A DNA stretch of 64,000 bases from Diprion similis (Eukaryota; Arthropoda; Insecta; Hymenoptera; Diprionidae). The stretch spans positions 5,394,001-5,458,000 of the forward strand of contig NC_060114.1 of the NCBI RefSeq assembly GCF_021155765.1, written 5' to 3'. Made by a program: the position numbers and the translations under genes. Shown here piece by piece: positions 1-12,509 of the stretch. Positions within the stretch are counted from its first letter, which is position 1, and each line of letters begins with the position of its first letter. The notes below the pieces were generated by a model. That model made no database searches. It was not told the DNA's origin and saw nothing but the letters and a program-made list of their open reading frames with translations.

Positions 1-35
1 TTATGAAACCGAGAGAAGTGAAAGTCATACGAATA

Positions 36-38
<3 letters not shown>

Positions 39-66
<28 letters not shown>
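39..66. repeat. (GA)n microsatellite
   Basis: An uninterrupted AG dinucleotide run of about 27 bases, with further GA-rich sequence to about base 78. It lies just upstream of a TATA box, where GAGA-type tracts are common in insect promoters. Any promoter role is inference. Confidence 0.9.
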
Positions 67-85
67 CGAGGGAGAGAGCAGCGTG

Positions 86-115
86 TATAAAAGAGTTGTC
101 GGGGGCCCAGTGAAT
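86..115 (+). promoter_or_regulatory. Candidate TATA/Inr core promoter
   Basis: TATAAAAG at 86-93 is followed 24 bases later by an arthropod initiator-like CCAGTG at about 108-113. That is normal spacing for an insect TATA promoter. The first ATG downstream is at 207 and opens a 56-codon frame that I do not recognise, possibly a short first exon. The associated gene cannot be named from this window. Confidence 0.4.
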
Positions 116-2678
116 GAGTGAAAGTGAGCCAGCATACCGGAGCTCGGAAACTAGAGCGCGGCGGCTTGCATAATATCGGACACTTGCAGGGTCTTGCCCA
201 GCGATAATGAACGCAGCTCACATATTCGGCGGAAGCACAAGCTATCAAGTGTGCGGCTTAATTTTTTTGTCTCTTCTTAAGTCGATTTTGAGAATCGTTT
301 CAAATTGGAATACGCATCGATGCTTTTGCTGTCTTTCAGTTCTGAAATCTACGCTTTCAAAATACTGTCTTTATTAGCGAAGCGGTTGACATTATAACCT
401 CCAAAATAGATGCAAGCATTGTGCCCTTTGATTTGGTCGAGGAATTTTTTTTTCCTTTCCTTCAATTGCAGTGGAAAGCGAAAAGAATGCAGTGTCGAAT
501 GCGCTTCTGATCAGATGGTATCATGTACACCTACAAATTTTTTGGAGGTTACGTCATCCGGGTCCAACATTTTATGCCGTGTTTTGAATGCGTAGGTGTC
601 AGCATTTGGAAAACACCGGAAGGATCTATTAAAGGAAGATTAAATTTAATTCAAAATGGTTTTCAAGATTGCCGAAAGAGGTATGAAGAAATTAATTTGG
701 CTTCTGAGAAAAAGAATACAAAACGAAGAGAAAAAAAAGAAAAAACAAGAGAAGCAGACGAAAAATGAGAGACTAGCGAATTAGGGATAAAAAACGATCA
801 TCAATGCGATGATTATTTATTATACCCCCACACTGTTCAAGCTGTATAATATAAGTAACTGTATTCGACTAAACCTAACGGATTCAAGGCCGCCATCAGA
901 GTTCCAGACGTAATTTCAAACCGTTCTAAACAGTCACGTGGTTCACCCGCGCAGCTGTTTCTTCTGTGTTCCGCACATTTCGATATATCGCGAATTCAAG
1001 TTTTTTTTTTTTCGTCTTTTAGTTTTTCGTTTGTGGTTAAGATTCGATTTTTCTTCCGGAATTCCCGACTGTTTTATTCAGTTTACAAAAGAACATGATA
1101 ATTGAAATATAAATGGAAATCGATAGTACCTAAAAGGCTTAAGTATCCAATATTACTGTCTTTAAATTTTATGTTATAAATATTTTGTAATAAATATATT
1201 TTTTTTTAATTCAATATATTTTAAAATCGATTCAGTTATTATTGAGGTATCGTAACCACCGCAAACATCTCACCAGACGAAGTAGCTGATGTTATTGTCG
1301 AAAACAATGCTTTCTAATATTCGATTCTGATGAGAAAAAAAACAAACTTGTGACATAAAGCTGAATCTAGTAATTTTTTTAATAAAACAAACCCGTATCA
1401 AACTCAATAATTGGTTGAGTCGAAATATGAATTCCAAAATCGACCCACATTTTCAGCAGTCTATTAGTCGATACTCCTACCAACTACCGGGATATGCGAT
1501 GAATCGATTGATCGAAAAAGCAAATAATTGGAAAGACCCGCTGATCAAATAATCGAAAAACAGATAATTGGGAGAAAACTAATTAATAATGGATTATTCG
1601 GAAAAACAATCGATAAAAATTGTTATGAAACGCTCAATCGACGTGTACGATAGATCCATTATTCAATTTATAACATGTATAATACTCAACGTATAGATAA
1701 ATATTAAATATACGTAAGCGCAGGAGTGCGATCACTTGCATAGTATTGTTGTAATACATACATTCTCCCTGCAGTTGTGGCGTTGGTTACTTTTTTTCCA
1801 CTTCAAACTGGTCATAAGGTCACAAGATCGGTGGGAATTGTACGCCTTTACTTCACGTTTACACCCATAACGTCACACTCACATCGTATCTTGCACCAAC
1901 CTACACTTCACATTCGAAGGATATAAATGAAGGGTGTGTATTCAACCGTATTCCGTCACGTTTCAAACTACTTATTCCCTATCACATAATGTGCAACCCA
2001 ATATGGTGCGGTAATAATTCATCATCGGTTTTGGATTTTATTCTACCATAATTATTAATTTTTCTGTTTCCATTTTCCTAGAAAGGTTCTTTTTCGCTGT
2101 TGTTACGATGGGTTTCAACATCCCGAAACTCAAAAATCTGAGAAACAGTTCATCACGTCTACCATGTATCACGAGTCTGTGTTATATTCACCGGTGATCG
2201 ACTCGACTTGTGAGAATCACGCACCACCAAGCGGCTACCCCAAGAACTACTAATTTAACTCCACAAAGGTTTCTCGCATTCAAGCTCTACCCGAAATTAC
2301 ATCTTGAACTCGCTATACTTCTTTATCATCTATCGATCTATATATCTATGTACTTACACAATTGTCTAGAGAATATAATTACAAACTTTGATGTGGTTTT
2401 ACGTTTTTTCCTTCTGTGATATTACATAGTACCTAATAACTTGACTCAATTCTACGGTCTAACTACCCTACAATTGTACAATTGTACCTCAATTATTGTT
2501 ATTAAACTAATTGTTATTGTCACAACCATATTCATATACAAGGTGTATCATACTCATGGGTGTGTACATGTTACATGTAACAAGAAACATATTCTCACGA
2601 TGAATTACTCAATTGCGAAACGACTGCGCGATGTATTACGCTGTCCGTATGTACCCGAGATTATTGTTTTTATGCGCA

Positions 2679-2703
2679 TGTGTGTGTGTGTGTGTGTGTG
2701 TGT
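2679..2703. repeat. (TG)n microsatellite
   Basis: About twelve TG units in a row, which explains the cysteine-valine strings seen in translation of this stretch. Confidence 0.9.
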
Positions 2704-4105
2704 ATGTTCATAAATAACATACAGGTGCTGGGTGTAAATATGTCGCTATGTACACGTAGTTCCATGTACAGGCGTGATGCACAACCCTCTTGCAGGCTCG
2801 ATGAGGATCGGGTTTGCATTGGAATAAGGGTCAATTTGGAGATTGCGGTAATTGGAGCCGTGCCTAGTTGATCGGTTTTATATGGAAAGGCGATCCAAGG
2901 CTGAGTGCAGAGGCCTGAGACAAAACCGGCCGCCTAGATCCCATCGGGCAATAACATTCACTGATTATCGGCGATCAGCCCAGCCCGATTCGCGTTCAAG
3001 CACATGAGTTGCATATGTGCTGGACGCAAGTCTATGTGTTGCAGTAAATTCGAAAAAGAATGTATCCTTTTTGTCTCCATCTTTTTTTTTCACTGTAATT
3101 AATCCCAGACGAAATCGAAAGAACCTGCTGCACGTTATGCAATATTAAATCTTCGAATTTTTATTTACACGTTAATTTATTTTCAACTGATTTTGTAACA
3201 TTGCAGTGAAATCAATGAGTCTTCTGTGACGTTGAAATCTGTTTTTTTTTTTTTTTTTTATATATATGAACTTTCGATAAAACTTTGGGATTTTCTGGAC
3301 GAGCTTGGCAGCGAAAGCTGAAAGTGCCAGAATGGTTGTACCCATATAATTTTCACCAACCTTACTATCGTTAAAAGGCTCAAAAAATACAAGTTTAGTG
3401 AAAAACTGTCCATATTATGATATAAAAAAAAAGTTATATGAACTGTTCGATGAATGGATATATAATATATCTATTATGTTCATAGAGGTGCTTCATTACA
3501 CTTATATAACATATATTATAACTGTGAGTAAAACATGGATTTGAAAGAAAAAATTAAGTGGACTATGAAAAAAAAGAAAGAAGTAAAAAAAAACTGGTTC
3601 ACCCAGAGGCAAACTACCAAGTGTTTACACATTAAGGCAAAGAAAAACTTTCGCTGTATTGAGAAGAATTTCGTAACTGTGTTAAAACACTAATGCCGCA
3701 ACTTAACTTGGACAAATTCTTTAATGACTCAGTTTAGCGTTACATATATTACGGTGTTGGCTATTAAAGTGTTCAAAAGGTTCTGAAGAATCCCGCTAAA
3801 ATTTCATTTTAATTGTATGCATAATTTGTATAAATAGATTTTCGATTTGTAGGTCAGCTAATTTCATTGGTGTTTCAAATTTGGAGCAAATTTTACATAA
3901 TGAGGAAAGGTGGTATCTATAAGTTTTCTTCTTCATCTGTATAAACGATGTCGAAGAGGAAAATTGAAACTTCAACACGCACGGATCTGAAAACTTAATG
4001 CACAGTCCATTTATTATGAATTTTCACACTCAACAATTATCATAGGTTAGCAAGCTTTTTGACCACTATGATATGTATTTTGAAGGTCATGTATAGATTT
4101 TTTTA

Positions 4106-4124
4106 CCCCCCCCCCCCCCCCCCC
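4106..4124. repeat. Poly(C) run
   Basis: Nineteen consecutive C residues after a T-rich stretch, followed by TCCACC. A similar but longer run lies at 47897-47925. Confidence 0.9.
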
Positions 4125-7100
4125 TCCACCTTTGGGACCCTTACGCAATAATGCATGGCCCCTAAGAGAGCTTATTTCGATTTGACATAATCGTAAAATC
4201 TTCGATACACCGCGGGACCCGTTATGCGATCTGGCCTGGAGCGTTTCAATCATGAGCTGATACGGAATGCGTGCGAGTGTTTCAACAACGACATAACCTG
4301 TCACGGCGGCGAGTCAACATCTCGAGCAAAAAGCAAAAGTGCTAGTATAGCGGTGACGACGGCACAGTGATTCTGGTATAATTGATCACGTGCCGATCGT
4401 GTCTATACACACCGAACACGACGATGGAAGTGAAACTGAACGTAGATGTGATATATAAACAGAGGGAAAACGGTAGAATTTATCGAGTAGAACGTCGGTC
4501 TGCGCATGCGCGAGATTTGTCAAATTTTCATTCAGGTTAGCCTGTTCTAAACTTCAGCAGTGAAACTCTGTTTACGGAGGTTAAGTAGGCGATGCGAATT
4601 TTTTTCAGCTAAACAGATGTCACCTAGTCGATGAAGTGATTCGGGAAGATTTGTCAAACTTTCATTGTCAATTGAGCGACCGCTACGAGTCGTCGTAACA
4701 AGATAATGTCAATTCGCCTGCACTTGACGCGGGAGAGTTTTACATCACGTGGTTCGTTTCGAGTAAGTTGACTGCCCTGCTTAGCAGACGAAAGTACAGA
4801 TTATTTTTCGCATGCGCAGTCGGTTACTCAGCCTAATAAGTTTCACCGTTTCGTTTATTGGTTTTGTTATGACAGATAAACCCAGCGTTAACTCGAACGA
4901 TTCATTTCAAATGTTATTATGCTAGCGAAAAATTATTGGGAACCAAGGTTTTCTGTTTTTCAATCTCGCGTGCACTAAACCGATTCAAATTTCGCGCCAC
5001 GGGACGTTGACAAAAACAAAAAACGGGAGATGGAACGCCCAGGTACCTGGCTACCTCGGTTCTCATTATCTGATCCAGCTTATGCAACGTCGGACCTGAT
5101 GTATATCACTACGTCAACGCTGCGTAACTTTCTCGAAATGATATCTACACGTTGGTTAGGTCACGTTATGTTGGCTTAAGTCGTCACCATGTCCGTAGTG
5201 CGAAATGCACCATATATTCAAAGAAACCGTAATTTTCATTTTTAAGATTTCATTTGTTCTCGTCTAAGAAATATTAAACACAGAAATATCTATACTACAC
5301 AGTAATGTTCATCAATGCCCTTCCCCCTCCAGCCATCTTTTTTTCCGTCCGAAACCAAATTCGATTTTGATTCCATACGAGTTACTGATCCCAATCTCTG
5401 ACGTCGGTTACATCGTCAATCGTTGTCACATAATTTGTATAGAATCGAACTCGCGTTTTATACGTGACCACAAACAAGTTAGCCGGAAGCCCAAGGCATT
5501 GGTGAACATTACTGTACAATATTTATACAAGGTTATAGACGCGTCAGACAAAACGAAACGTCTAAAGTTCAAATGTCAAAGACGTTCAGAAGTCAAGCTT
5601 GTTTTACAGACAGTCTAATCTTATGCAGGCCTTAGGAACCGTGTGAAATATGTTAAAAAGCGAAATTCATTGTTTATCACAATTTTTCGGAACCAACTGG
5701 GATGGAACTAGGATAGAAAGACACATTCTTGGAAACTTTTTGGAAATCGCATCAGTTTACAATGCATTTTCGATGCCCTACAGCATTAATAATAATCTAT
5801 AAGTCTAGAACAAATAGTTCTAATCCAACATGGATTCAAATATTCGTCAAGTTGTCAAAATGAATAAAGAATTTGGTATACAGTTAATTGATTTTGATTC
5901 ATCAACCGTCAGCGATTGGTGGATACACAAACTTTGATGGAAAATTTTTGGTAAAAAATTTTCAAATACTTCCAAGCTGCACAAAAAATGAAATTTTCTA
6001 GGAACGAATCTTACTGATATCTTGTTTAATTAATGTTTTAAAAAAAAGCGTTCTCAATAAAAAAACATTCGCCACCTATAACCAAACTCAACTCACTTTC
6101 TCTGTTCGTCAATGGTAACTTGCGTATCACTACGTGACCGGTGTGAGAATTTCAGGTTGATATGATGAAGTGTTTTTACGGGAAGAAATCACTGATTCCC
6201 CGTTCCGTAATATTATTCCAGCTACTCTTTTTGCGCGGTGTAATTATTGTATTACTATATAAATAATTCGAACGTCTTATTATGGGTATAAAAATTGGGA
6301 CTGACAAGGAGAGTACCACACCTCTGGATCATGAATTCCGCTCAAACTCCTAGGACCGAACATTTTCTTGGCCTAAGATAAGAAGTCTATGGTATGCTTT
6401 CATCTGATACTTCTCTTTATACTCTAGTTAAAATTAGTAATATCAGCAATTTGATGAGTAAAACGCTATGACAAATGAAACCCGTCGCGTGTTTTTGCCT
6501 TGAATATCAATTTTTATTGTGCTCCGTTGAAGTTCCGGTGACAGAATCTTGTAGATTCAAGTGTAAACTGATCCTATATTATTCTTTCAGAGCTGGAGTG
6601 AAGTATAAACTACAAATTTTAGACAAACTAAGAGAATGGTCTAGTAAATAGAACTACGCATTAGTAGCCCCATATTTTGGGCCTGAGAAACACCCTTCGA
6701 AGTTCCAGCAAAATCCATGATCTGGAGGTCTAATACCCTCCTTGTGAGTTGGTACTTTTCAACAGCACATAGTATAAAGTGTATAAATTCTACAAGTACC
6801 AGAGAGAACGAGGAATACGGAACGTAAGCAGGCAAATGACCATTTGATTACACTTATTACAGCATCTTCATGGTCGTCAACTGGCATTTGTATACATCAG
6901 ATTTAATCATTCTTCGATGCCTTCACCTTACAAACGCTTATGATCAGTCTGAAGCGCTTTTCATCCCGGTTCAACCGTTGAATTTGACCCAGAATTACAC
7001 AGTTTCCTCAGAGAATCTGCACTCTATAGAGCAGCTATTGCGTCGTCAAGGTGAAACTCTCGATGTATCAGTTAGGAAATCGGGTACGAGAGTGAAAATT

Positions 7101-7232
7101 GACGGACATAATGTGATCCCATTGAAAATTGCTTAGTAATACTTTTCATCTGTAGGACTGGATCGTGAAAAGGGAAATAAGTGAGGCACAAGGAGTGTGG
7201 AAGACGTGAAAGCACGTTGCGATTAGACTCAC

Positions 7233-7296
7233 CGGTTCTGGAAACTAGTGCCACAGCCAATAAGCAGCAGATCAGAACGCCGTTGTAGAGCAGCAT
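7233..7296 (-). CDS. First coding exon of an unidentified secreted protein (partial)
   Basis: The minus-strand ATG at 7294-7296 sits in a good context (GACACCATG). It opens a 21-residue segment with a hydrophobic core, MLLYNGVLICCLLAVALVSR, typical of a signal peptide. The exon then runs into a strong donor, ACCG|GTGAGT, in phase 1. The sequence upstream on the minus strand (7297-7700) is GC-rich with CpG and CTG-repeat content, fitting a 5' UTR and promoter. No downstream exon could be identified to the left, so the gene stays unnamed. The continuing open frame to 7072 is intron read-through. Confidence 0.45.
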
Positions 7297-7700
7297 GGTG
7301 TCGAAGCTTCAGAAGAGTCCTTAGAATACGAATAAACCAAAGGAGGTAAATGGGTGAATCACTGGAACGCGGAACACTTCGCGACGCGATAATATCCGCG
7401 CGGCATCCGGGTTTTAGGAACGCGGTTCAAACTTCCCGCGGTTTCTGCTACTGCTGCTGCTCCTGCTGCTAGTGATGTTCAATCCGGCGCAAAGGAACCG
7501 CATCGACTGCTGATTCGGTCTTATGCTACTGCCGCAAGAGGAGAAAGGCGACTAAACTGGTGGCGGAAAACGCAAGGCGTGTTTCTTCGAGGCACCCAGA
7601 CGGGGGCCTCGGGATAGAGGCCGTCGACAACTCCTCGAATCGGACCCTCGGCTTCCTACCAGCGAGCTGCGGCATGGTGCACCTTTCTAACGAATATTAT
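7297..7700 (-). promoter_or_regulatory. GC-rich putative 5' UTR/promoter of the signal-peptide exon
   Basis: This block is much richer in G+C and CpG than its surroundings and contains a short CTG/CAG-repeat patch near 7445-7475. It abuts the start codon of the minus-strand secreted-protein exon. No TATA box is evident. The promoter role rests only on position and base composition. Confidence 0.3.
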
Positions 7701-9180
7701 TGTAGCACAAATAAAACACGATGCGAGTAAGCGTTCTACCTGGAAACTCCAGCTCCCAGCCGCTGAATGCGTTTAAATATCCAAGTGTAGCTGCGCGGAG
7801 TCGGCTATCATGTTTGAATGATTATTGCATGGTGAAAAAAATAGACTCCACTAATTTCAGGAGAATTATTTATCAAAAATTCATACTCTTTAATTATTTT
7901 ATTAGTAGATATAATCATACTTTGAGTGTTGATCGAATTACTGTACCTACGCGTAGGCCGAGAATATTTCTTGAAAAAGAATAAATAGAATGAAAATAAA
8001 TTTCTCATGTTATAGACAAGAAATTGGACTGTCGTGCATCGCTTCGAATTACTTTAAAGTGCTTGAAAATTCAAACTTTTTCTCATAATCCCATTGTCTT
8101 CTGTTTTATTTCGAAGTGATCTTCGCAACTTGCAAATATAATAATCTGAATACTCAACGTACGAACATCTCGTCATCAAATTGATAAAAAGTATCGATGT
8201 TAAATTTCAATTTTATAAACATGGCTGCTGATTTCAACCTGTGAGTTTTATCTACTCCCTGTACGGTCCATAGCACTCAGTTTATTCGCAAGGCAAGGCC
8301 GTTCTCATAAACTCACTCTTGACCATACAGACAAAGCCGATTCCCACGTATCTGATTAAGCTTTCACGACCCGAAATTATTGTCGCCAACTGGGTGTTTT
8401 GGTGGTTACTGTGTAGTCTTCAATTATTTTAATTTTTTACCGTAATCAAAAAGTGTACTTTCAGTTACAAAATGATGACGAATTTCGTAGCTGTTCATCA
8501 GAAAATCTAGTATTTGTTTATTCGTTTATTCATTTCTATTATGGCGGTTTGAGAATAAACACACAACAAATGCAAAACTATTTGTAAATGTTGAAGCGAG
8601 TTTATAAAGTTTAGATTTTTAGCTCGAACGTAAAAAAGAGCAATAAACGAGTCTCGATGAAAATCGTTCTTCTGGGTTAATTTAGAGAATCGTTCTCTTC
8701 GCATCGGTGACTTTCTAAAAAAAATATCAGTAAATATGTAAACACATTCCTACTAGCGATGCATAAATGAAAAAATGGAGTGTAAGTGTGAGATGGAAAA
8801 ATGTCGGACAATTAATGGTATGATAAATTATGATAAATTGGGAGAAATTCTTTGAGCATGCATTAATTCGTTTTCTTGGTCTTCTTCATTTCTATCGGTT
8901 CATTCGTTTTGGGAGAGTCGAATATACTCAATTTTGTAAAATTTTGTAACAAATATTCAGACATTTCATTCACAAGTCAAACACAAATTGATAACGGGAG
9001 CCAGAGTTTTCAAAATTTGTTCCAACGTTTAAACAAAGTGACATAGACAAAACCTAATAACCTAACAACCAAAAGATTGAGGTTAACTTGGCTGATTAGA
9101 TTTGCAACACCATAACATGACGTCGTGTAACCTCCTATTACAAAGAAACGTGTATCGAGGAGCCCAAAACATGGTATAAT
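7701..9180. other. AT-rich intergenic DNA, nothing recognised
   Basis: Short frames on both strands here show no family resemblance and no paired splice signals. No repeat structure stood out. Confidence 0.5.
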
Positions 9181-9199
9181 GGAAGAAAAAAGATCTCTG

Positions 9200-9760
9200 C
9201 ATGAATTTAGCACGACATAAAGAACTTTTAATTCAACATCCAGAAATAACTGTCACTAAAGTTGATAAGAAAAATAAAACAGATTTGGTTAAAACGGAGT
9301 AAGGTTACCGCCATGTTGGAATTAAGATAAGGACACATATAAACGCAATCAAAAGATCCTATACAAAAGGTTTTTGAAAGATTGAAAGACGATTTAGTTA
9401 ACCACTGGATAAAATGGAGATACCTAACAAACACGATGGGCAAAAATTTAAAAACATTGACTAGCTCGATACCCCAAGAATTTATTTCCTGCCAAAAATA
9501 GATAAAACTGGTCTAGCTTATCACCCGATTGTATCAAACATTGGTGGTCCCACATATAAATTAGCTAATTTCTGTGCATCACTATTAACTATGATTTTAG
9601 GCGAATCCGAATTTCACACCAAGGACTCATGGTCGTTTGCTGAATTCGTCAATTACAAACTTTTAATATCATTAGATGTGTCGACGCTTTTTTTTTTATT
9701 TATTGCATAAATAGCGGATGGAATGAAATTGAACCTAGTTCGTATTTAATTAATTAAAAA
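9200..9760 (+). mobile_element. Penelope-like element relic: reverse transcriptase
   Basis: Three plus-strand frames in succession match the order of a Penelope-like RT. About 9205-9285 gives ELLIQHPEITVTKVDKKNK, like the conserved 'TKADKGN' region. From 9355 follows DPIQKVFERLKDDLVNHW, like the linker helix. From 9465 a frame open to 9757 gives TPRIYFLPKIDK, then HPIVSNIGGPTYKLANF, GESEFHTKDSWSF and SLDVSTLF, the last being RT motif A with its aspartate. It ends with SGWNEIEP, like the family's 'RWDEIEP'. Frame changes at about 9290 and 9460 and stops show it is dead. The catalytic YxDD region and the GIY-YIG endonuclease were not found. Confidence 0.75.
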
Positions 9761-9769
9761 GTGGCTATC

Positions 9770-10990
9770 CATCTCAACTCATTAAACTCTCCAAACGAAC
9801 AAGAGTAGACGAATTATTTTCAGATGCCATGAGAAAAAATAAATTTCGAAAATTTTTGAAAACTCGAAATAATGCTAAATGATGTTTATAGAAATCATTA
9901 TTGACTATTTAATATACATTTTGAGGGTAGCCCATTTTGCCCCACCTGCCCCGTTTTGCCTCGCCCCTAGTTTATAAAAATTTTTAATTAAAATATTTAC
10001 CAATCATTTGTTAGATGTTTTTTTTCTATATTCTCTTAAAAATGGTACAAAAAGTAATATCAGCGAACGTATCATGAAGATCGAAATACTTTAAGACGCG
10101 GAACAACTTCCTGTTTACTGACCTTCGCTCACAAAACTGTCTACTCTTGATTATTTTTTTAACTACTACGCGAATACAAGTACAATTTTTTTCAACGTTG
10201 CAAACGATTCCAGTAAGCTTTCAGAAATGAAAACATTGATTTGGTAAAAGTTGAATCTTATCTCTTAATTTTACTTGATGTAGCCTCAGAGTGTGGTGAA
10301 AACGCTAAAAGAAATTTCCAAACAAGAAGTGTTTTACTGAATTATTGACAAAGTTCGGAAAGTTGGAATCAAGTTATTTTGCAACATTTTTTCACATGAA
10401 ATTTTACTAATTTTGCCTAACTGTGCGAATTTCGAAATTTCACAATATTTCATTAATAGATATACGAACATTCAGTTGATCTGCAAATTTTTACACGTTT
10501 GCAAATTTTACAGCTGTTTTTTAGATTGTCATTTTGGTGAAAATTTCCCGCAACCAGTTTTGGTATTTTAGTAATCTACCAATTTTTTCAAACACAAATT
10601 ATAGTAATTTCATAATTTTTCATGTGCAATATAAATTTGGTTAATCAGAGCTTGAATAATTATTCAAAACTTCTGCAATTCGGAGAGGAAAAAAATTCGC
10701 AAGAGAAAGAAACTCGGTTATCGAAAAATGAAGAAAAAAATATGTGCAGATTAAGAGGTTGCAAAATTTCACGCCTATTTAACTCTGATTTATCGCAGAT
10801 TTATATAAATAATCTTACGGCCGTAAACTCGAGATGTATGTGCACACAGTTTCGAAAACAGCAGGTACTCATTTTCTTGGCATCTCATTGGTTGGAAACG
10901 CAACATCCGGAGATCAGGTTTCGTTGGTGTGGGTAGACGATGATAAGTACTGCTGTAGTACAGCGTGCACGGTGAGATCGGCGATAAGTA
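9770..10990. other. AT-rich intergenic DNA
   Basis: No gene was recognised. A C-rich patch at about 9930-9966 with repeated TTTGCCCC-like words is the only notable structure and may be the end of an old repeat. The open frame at 10622-10936 has no recognisable domain. Confidence 0.45.
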
Positions 10991-10997
10991 GTGTATA

Positions 10998-12505
10998 CAG
11001 GGTGTGTAGAAAACACCAGTGATTTTAGACAAGGAATGATACGATACAGTTAAATATTGGTACCAGGCCCTATTATTGACGTAATAAGTCCCAAATCGAT
11101 TGCCTACTTCATTTTAAAACCCCTGTTGTAACCAATTTGGATTTAGAAGAATTTTTTGCTTTCGCATATTTATTTTACATTTTGGCCCACTTTGATCACG
11201 AATGGCAATGAGACCCAATTCTTTTTAAATATGCACTTGAGCTGAATTAGACCCACAATTAAGGGCCCCGAAATGAAAACCAGGTGAAATATTCAAGTAG
11301 AATAAATATTGTTTGGAACCTTCTCGATCTGTTATAATTCTGGTAATTTTTGATACGAAAATGAAGTGGGGACTTATAGAGGCCAAATTAGACCCCGGAC
11401 TGAAAACAAAATATGGATATTCAGGGGCAAGAAATATTTCTCAAATCTGCTATGAATAAGCAGAGTTTCTGTATTTTATTAAATAATTTGAGGCCTTTTT
11501 CCGATTGATGATTGGGACCAGGACCCAAAATGGAACATACATATCAAAAATCGAAAATTTCTTTTCAATTCAAATCTACGATGAAACAAGAAGGATTTCC
11601 ATTATACATATAAAAAAAAAATTAGGGTCCTATTTGGCCAAAAAAAAGGCCCTAAAGAATCTCATTCTTCCATCCTATTCCTCGTTAAAAAATCTTAAAT
11701 ATTTACTTCTACAGTGATTTTTTGTGAACCTATCTTTCTAGGCTAATTATTGGGTCCTGGACCCAAAATGGAACATACATATCGAAAATCAAAAATTGCT
11801 TTTGAATTTGAATCTACGATGAATCAAGAAGGATTTTTATTATATACATGTATAAACTAAACAATTAGGGTCCTATTTGGCCAAAAAAGGGGCCTTACAA
11901 AATTTGTTCCATCCTATTCCTCGTTAAAAATCTTAAACATTTACCTCTACAGTCATTTTTTGTTAACCTGTTTTTATGGGCTAATTATTGGGTCCCGGAC
12001 CCAAAATGGAACATACATATCAAAAATCAAAAATTGCTTTTGAATTTGAATCTACAATGAATAATGAAAGATTTCTATTATATACATGTAAAAACAAACG
12101 ATTAGGGTCCTATTTGGCCAAAAAAGGGGCCCTAAAGAATCTCATTCTTCCATCCTATTCCTCGTTAAAAAATCTTAAATATTTAGTTCTACAGTCATTT
12201 TTTGTGAACCTATCTTTCTAGGCTAATTATTGGGCCCTGGACCCAAAATGGAACATACATATCAAAAATCAAAAATTGCTTTTGAATTTGAATCTACGAT
12301 GAATCAAGAAGGATTTCTATTATATACTTGTAAAAACAAACAATTAGGGTCCTATTTAGCCAAAAAAGGGGCCCTAAAGAATCTCATTCTGCTATCCTAT
12401 TCCTCGTTAAAAATCTTAAAACATTTTCTTCGACAGTCATTTTTTTCGAACCTGTTTGCTATCCGAGTTACTTGGGAGTCCTCCCGTCCTTTTTGATACA
12501 CTCTG
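10998..12505. mobile_element. Non-autonomous TIR element, mariner-type ends, with internal tandem repeats
   Basis: The left end reads TA-CAGGGTGTGTAGAAAA and the right end, reverse-complemented, reads TA-CAGAGTGTATCAAAAA. The element is therefore bounded by TA dinucleotides and imperfect terminal inverted repeats starting CAGNGTGT. TA duplication with such ends is usual for Tc1/mariner-type elements, but no transposase is present in the 1.5 kb. The interior is dominated by four tandem units, annotated separately. The class assignment is inference from the ends alone. Confidence 0.5.
11505..12465. repeat. Tandem repeat, four units of ~238-242 bp
   Basis: The word GGACCCAAAATGGAACATAC recurs, beginning at 11522, 11759, 11997 and 12239 with spacings of 237, 238 and 242. 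The rest of each unit is also shared, including AATTAGGGTCCTATTTGGCC and CCTATTCCTCGTTAAAAA. Units differ by scattered substitutions and small indels. A degenerate partial unit may precede at about 11390. Similar small frames open in several units (MGPGPKMEHTYQKSKIA), but they follow from unit duplication and are not convincing genes. Confidence 0.9.
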
Positions 12506-12509
12506 TACG

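Larger units (their letters stand above)
116..7232. other. Gene-poor stretch, no recognisable exons
   Basis: I found no recognisable protein domain, tRNA or rRNA here. It contains a TG microsatellite near 2.68 kb, a T18 run at 3242-3259 followed by TA repeats, a C19 run at 4106-4124, and an NRF1-like GCGCATGCGC at 4502-4511. The short open frames have random-looking composition. Part of the stretch may be intron of the minus-strand gene whose signal-peptide exon lies at 7233-7296. Confidence 0.5.

Noticed and set aside
1480..1620. ATCGATT-rich block as another copy of the 29-kb MITE
   Set aside because: It shares word composition but not the AGGGCTGT ends.
6870..7136. 88-codon plus-strand frame
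   Set aside because: No recognisable domain, no matching splice context, and it overlaps the minus-strand signal-peptide exon's intron.
11505..12496. Three similar small open frames (MGPGPKMEHTYQKSKIA type)
   Set aside because: They recur only because the 240-bp unit is tandemly repeated; composition is random-like and the frames differ in length between units.
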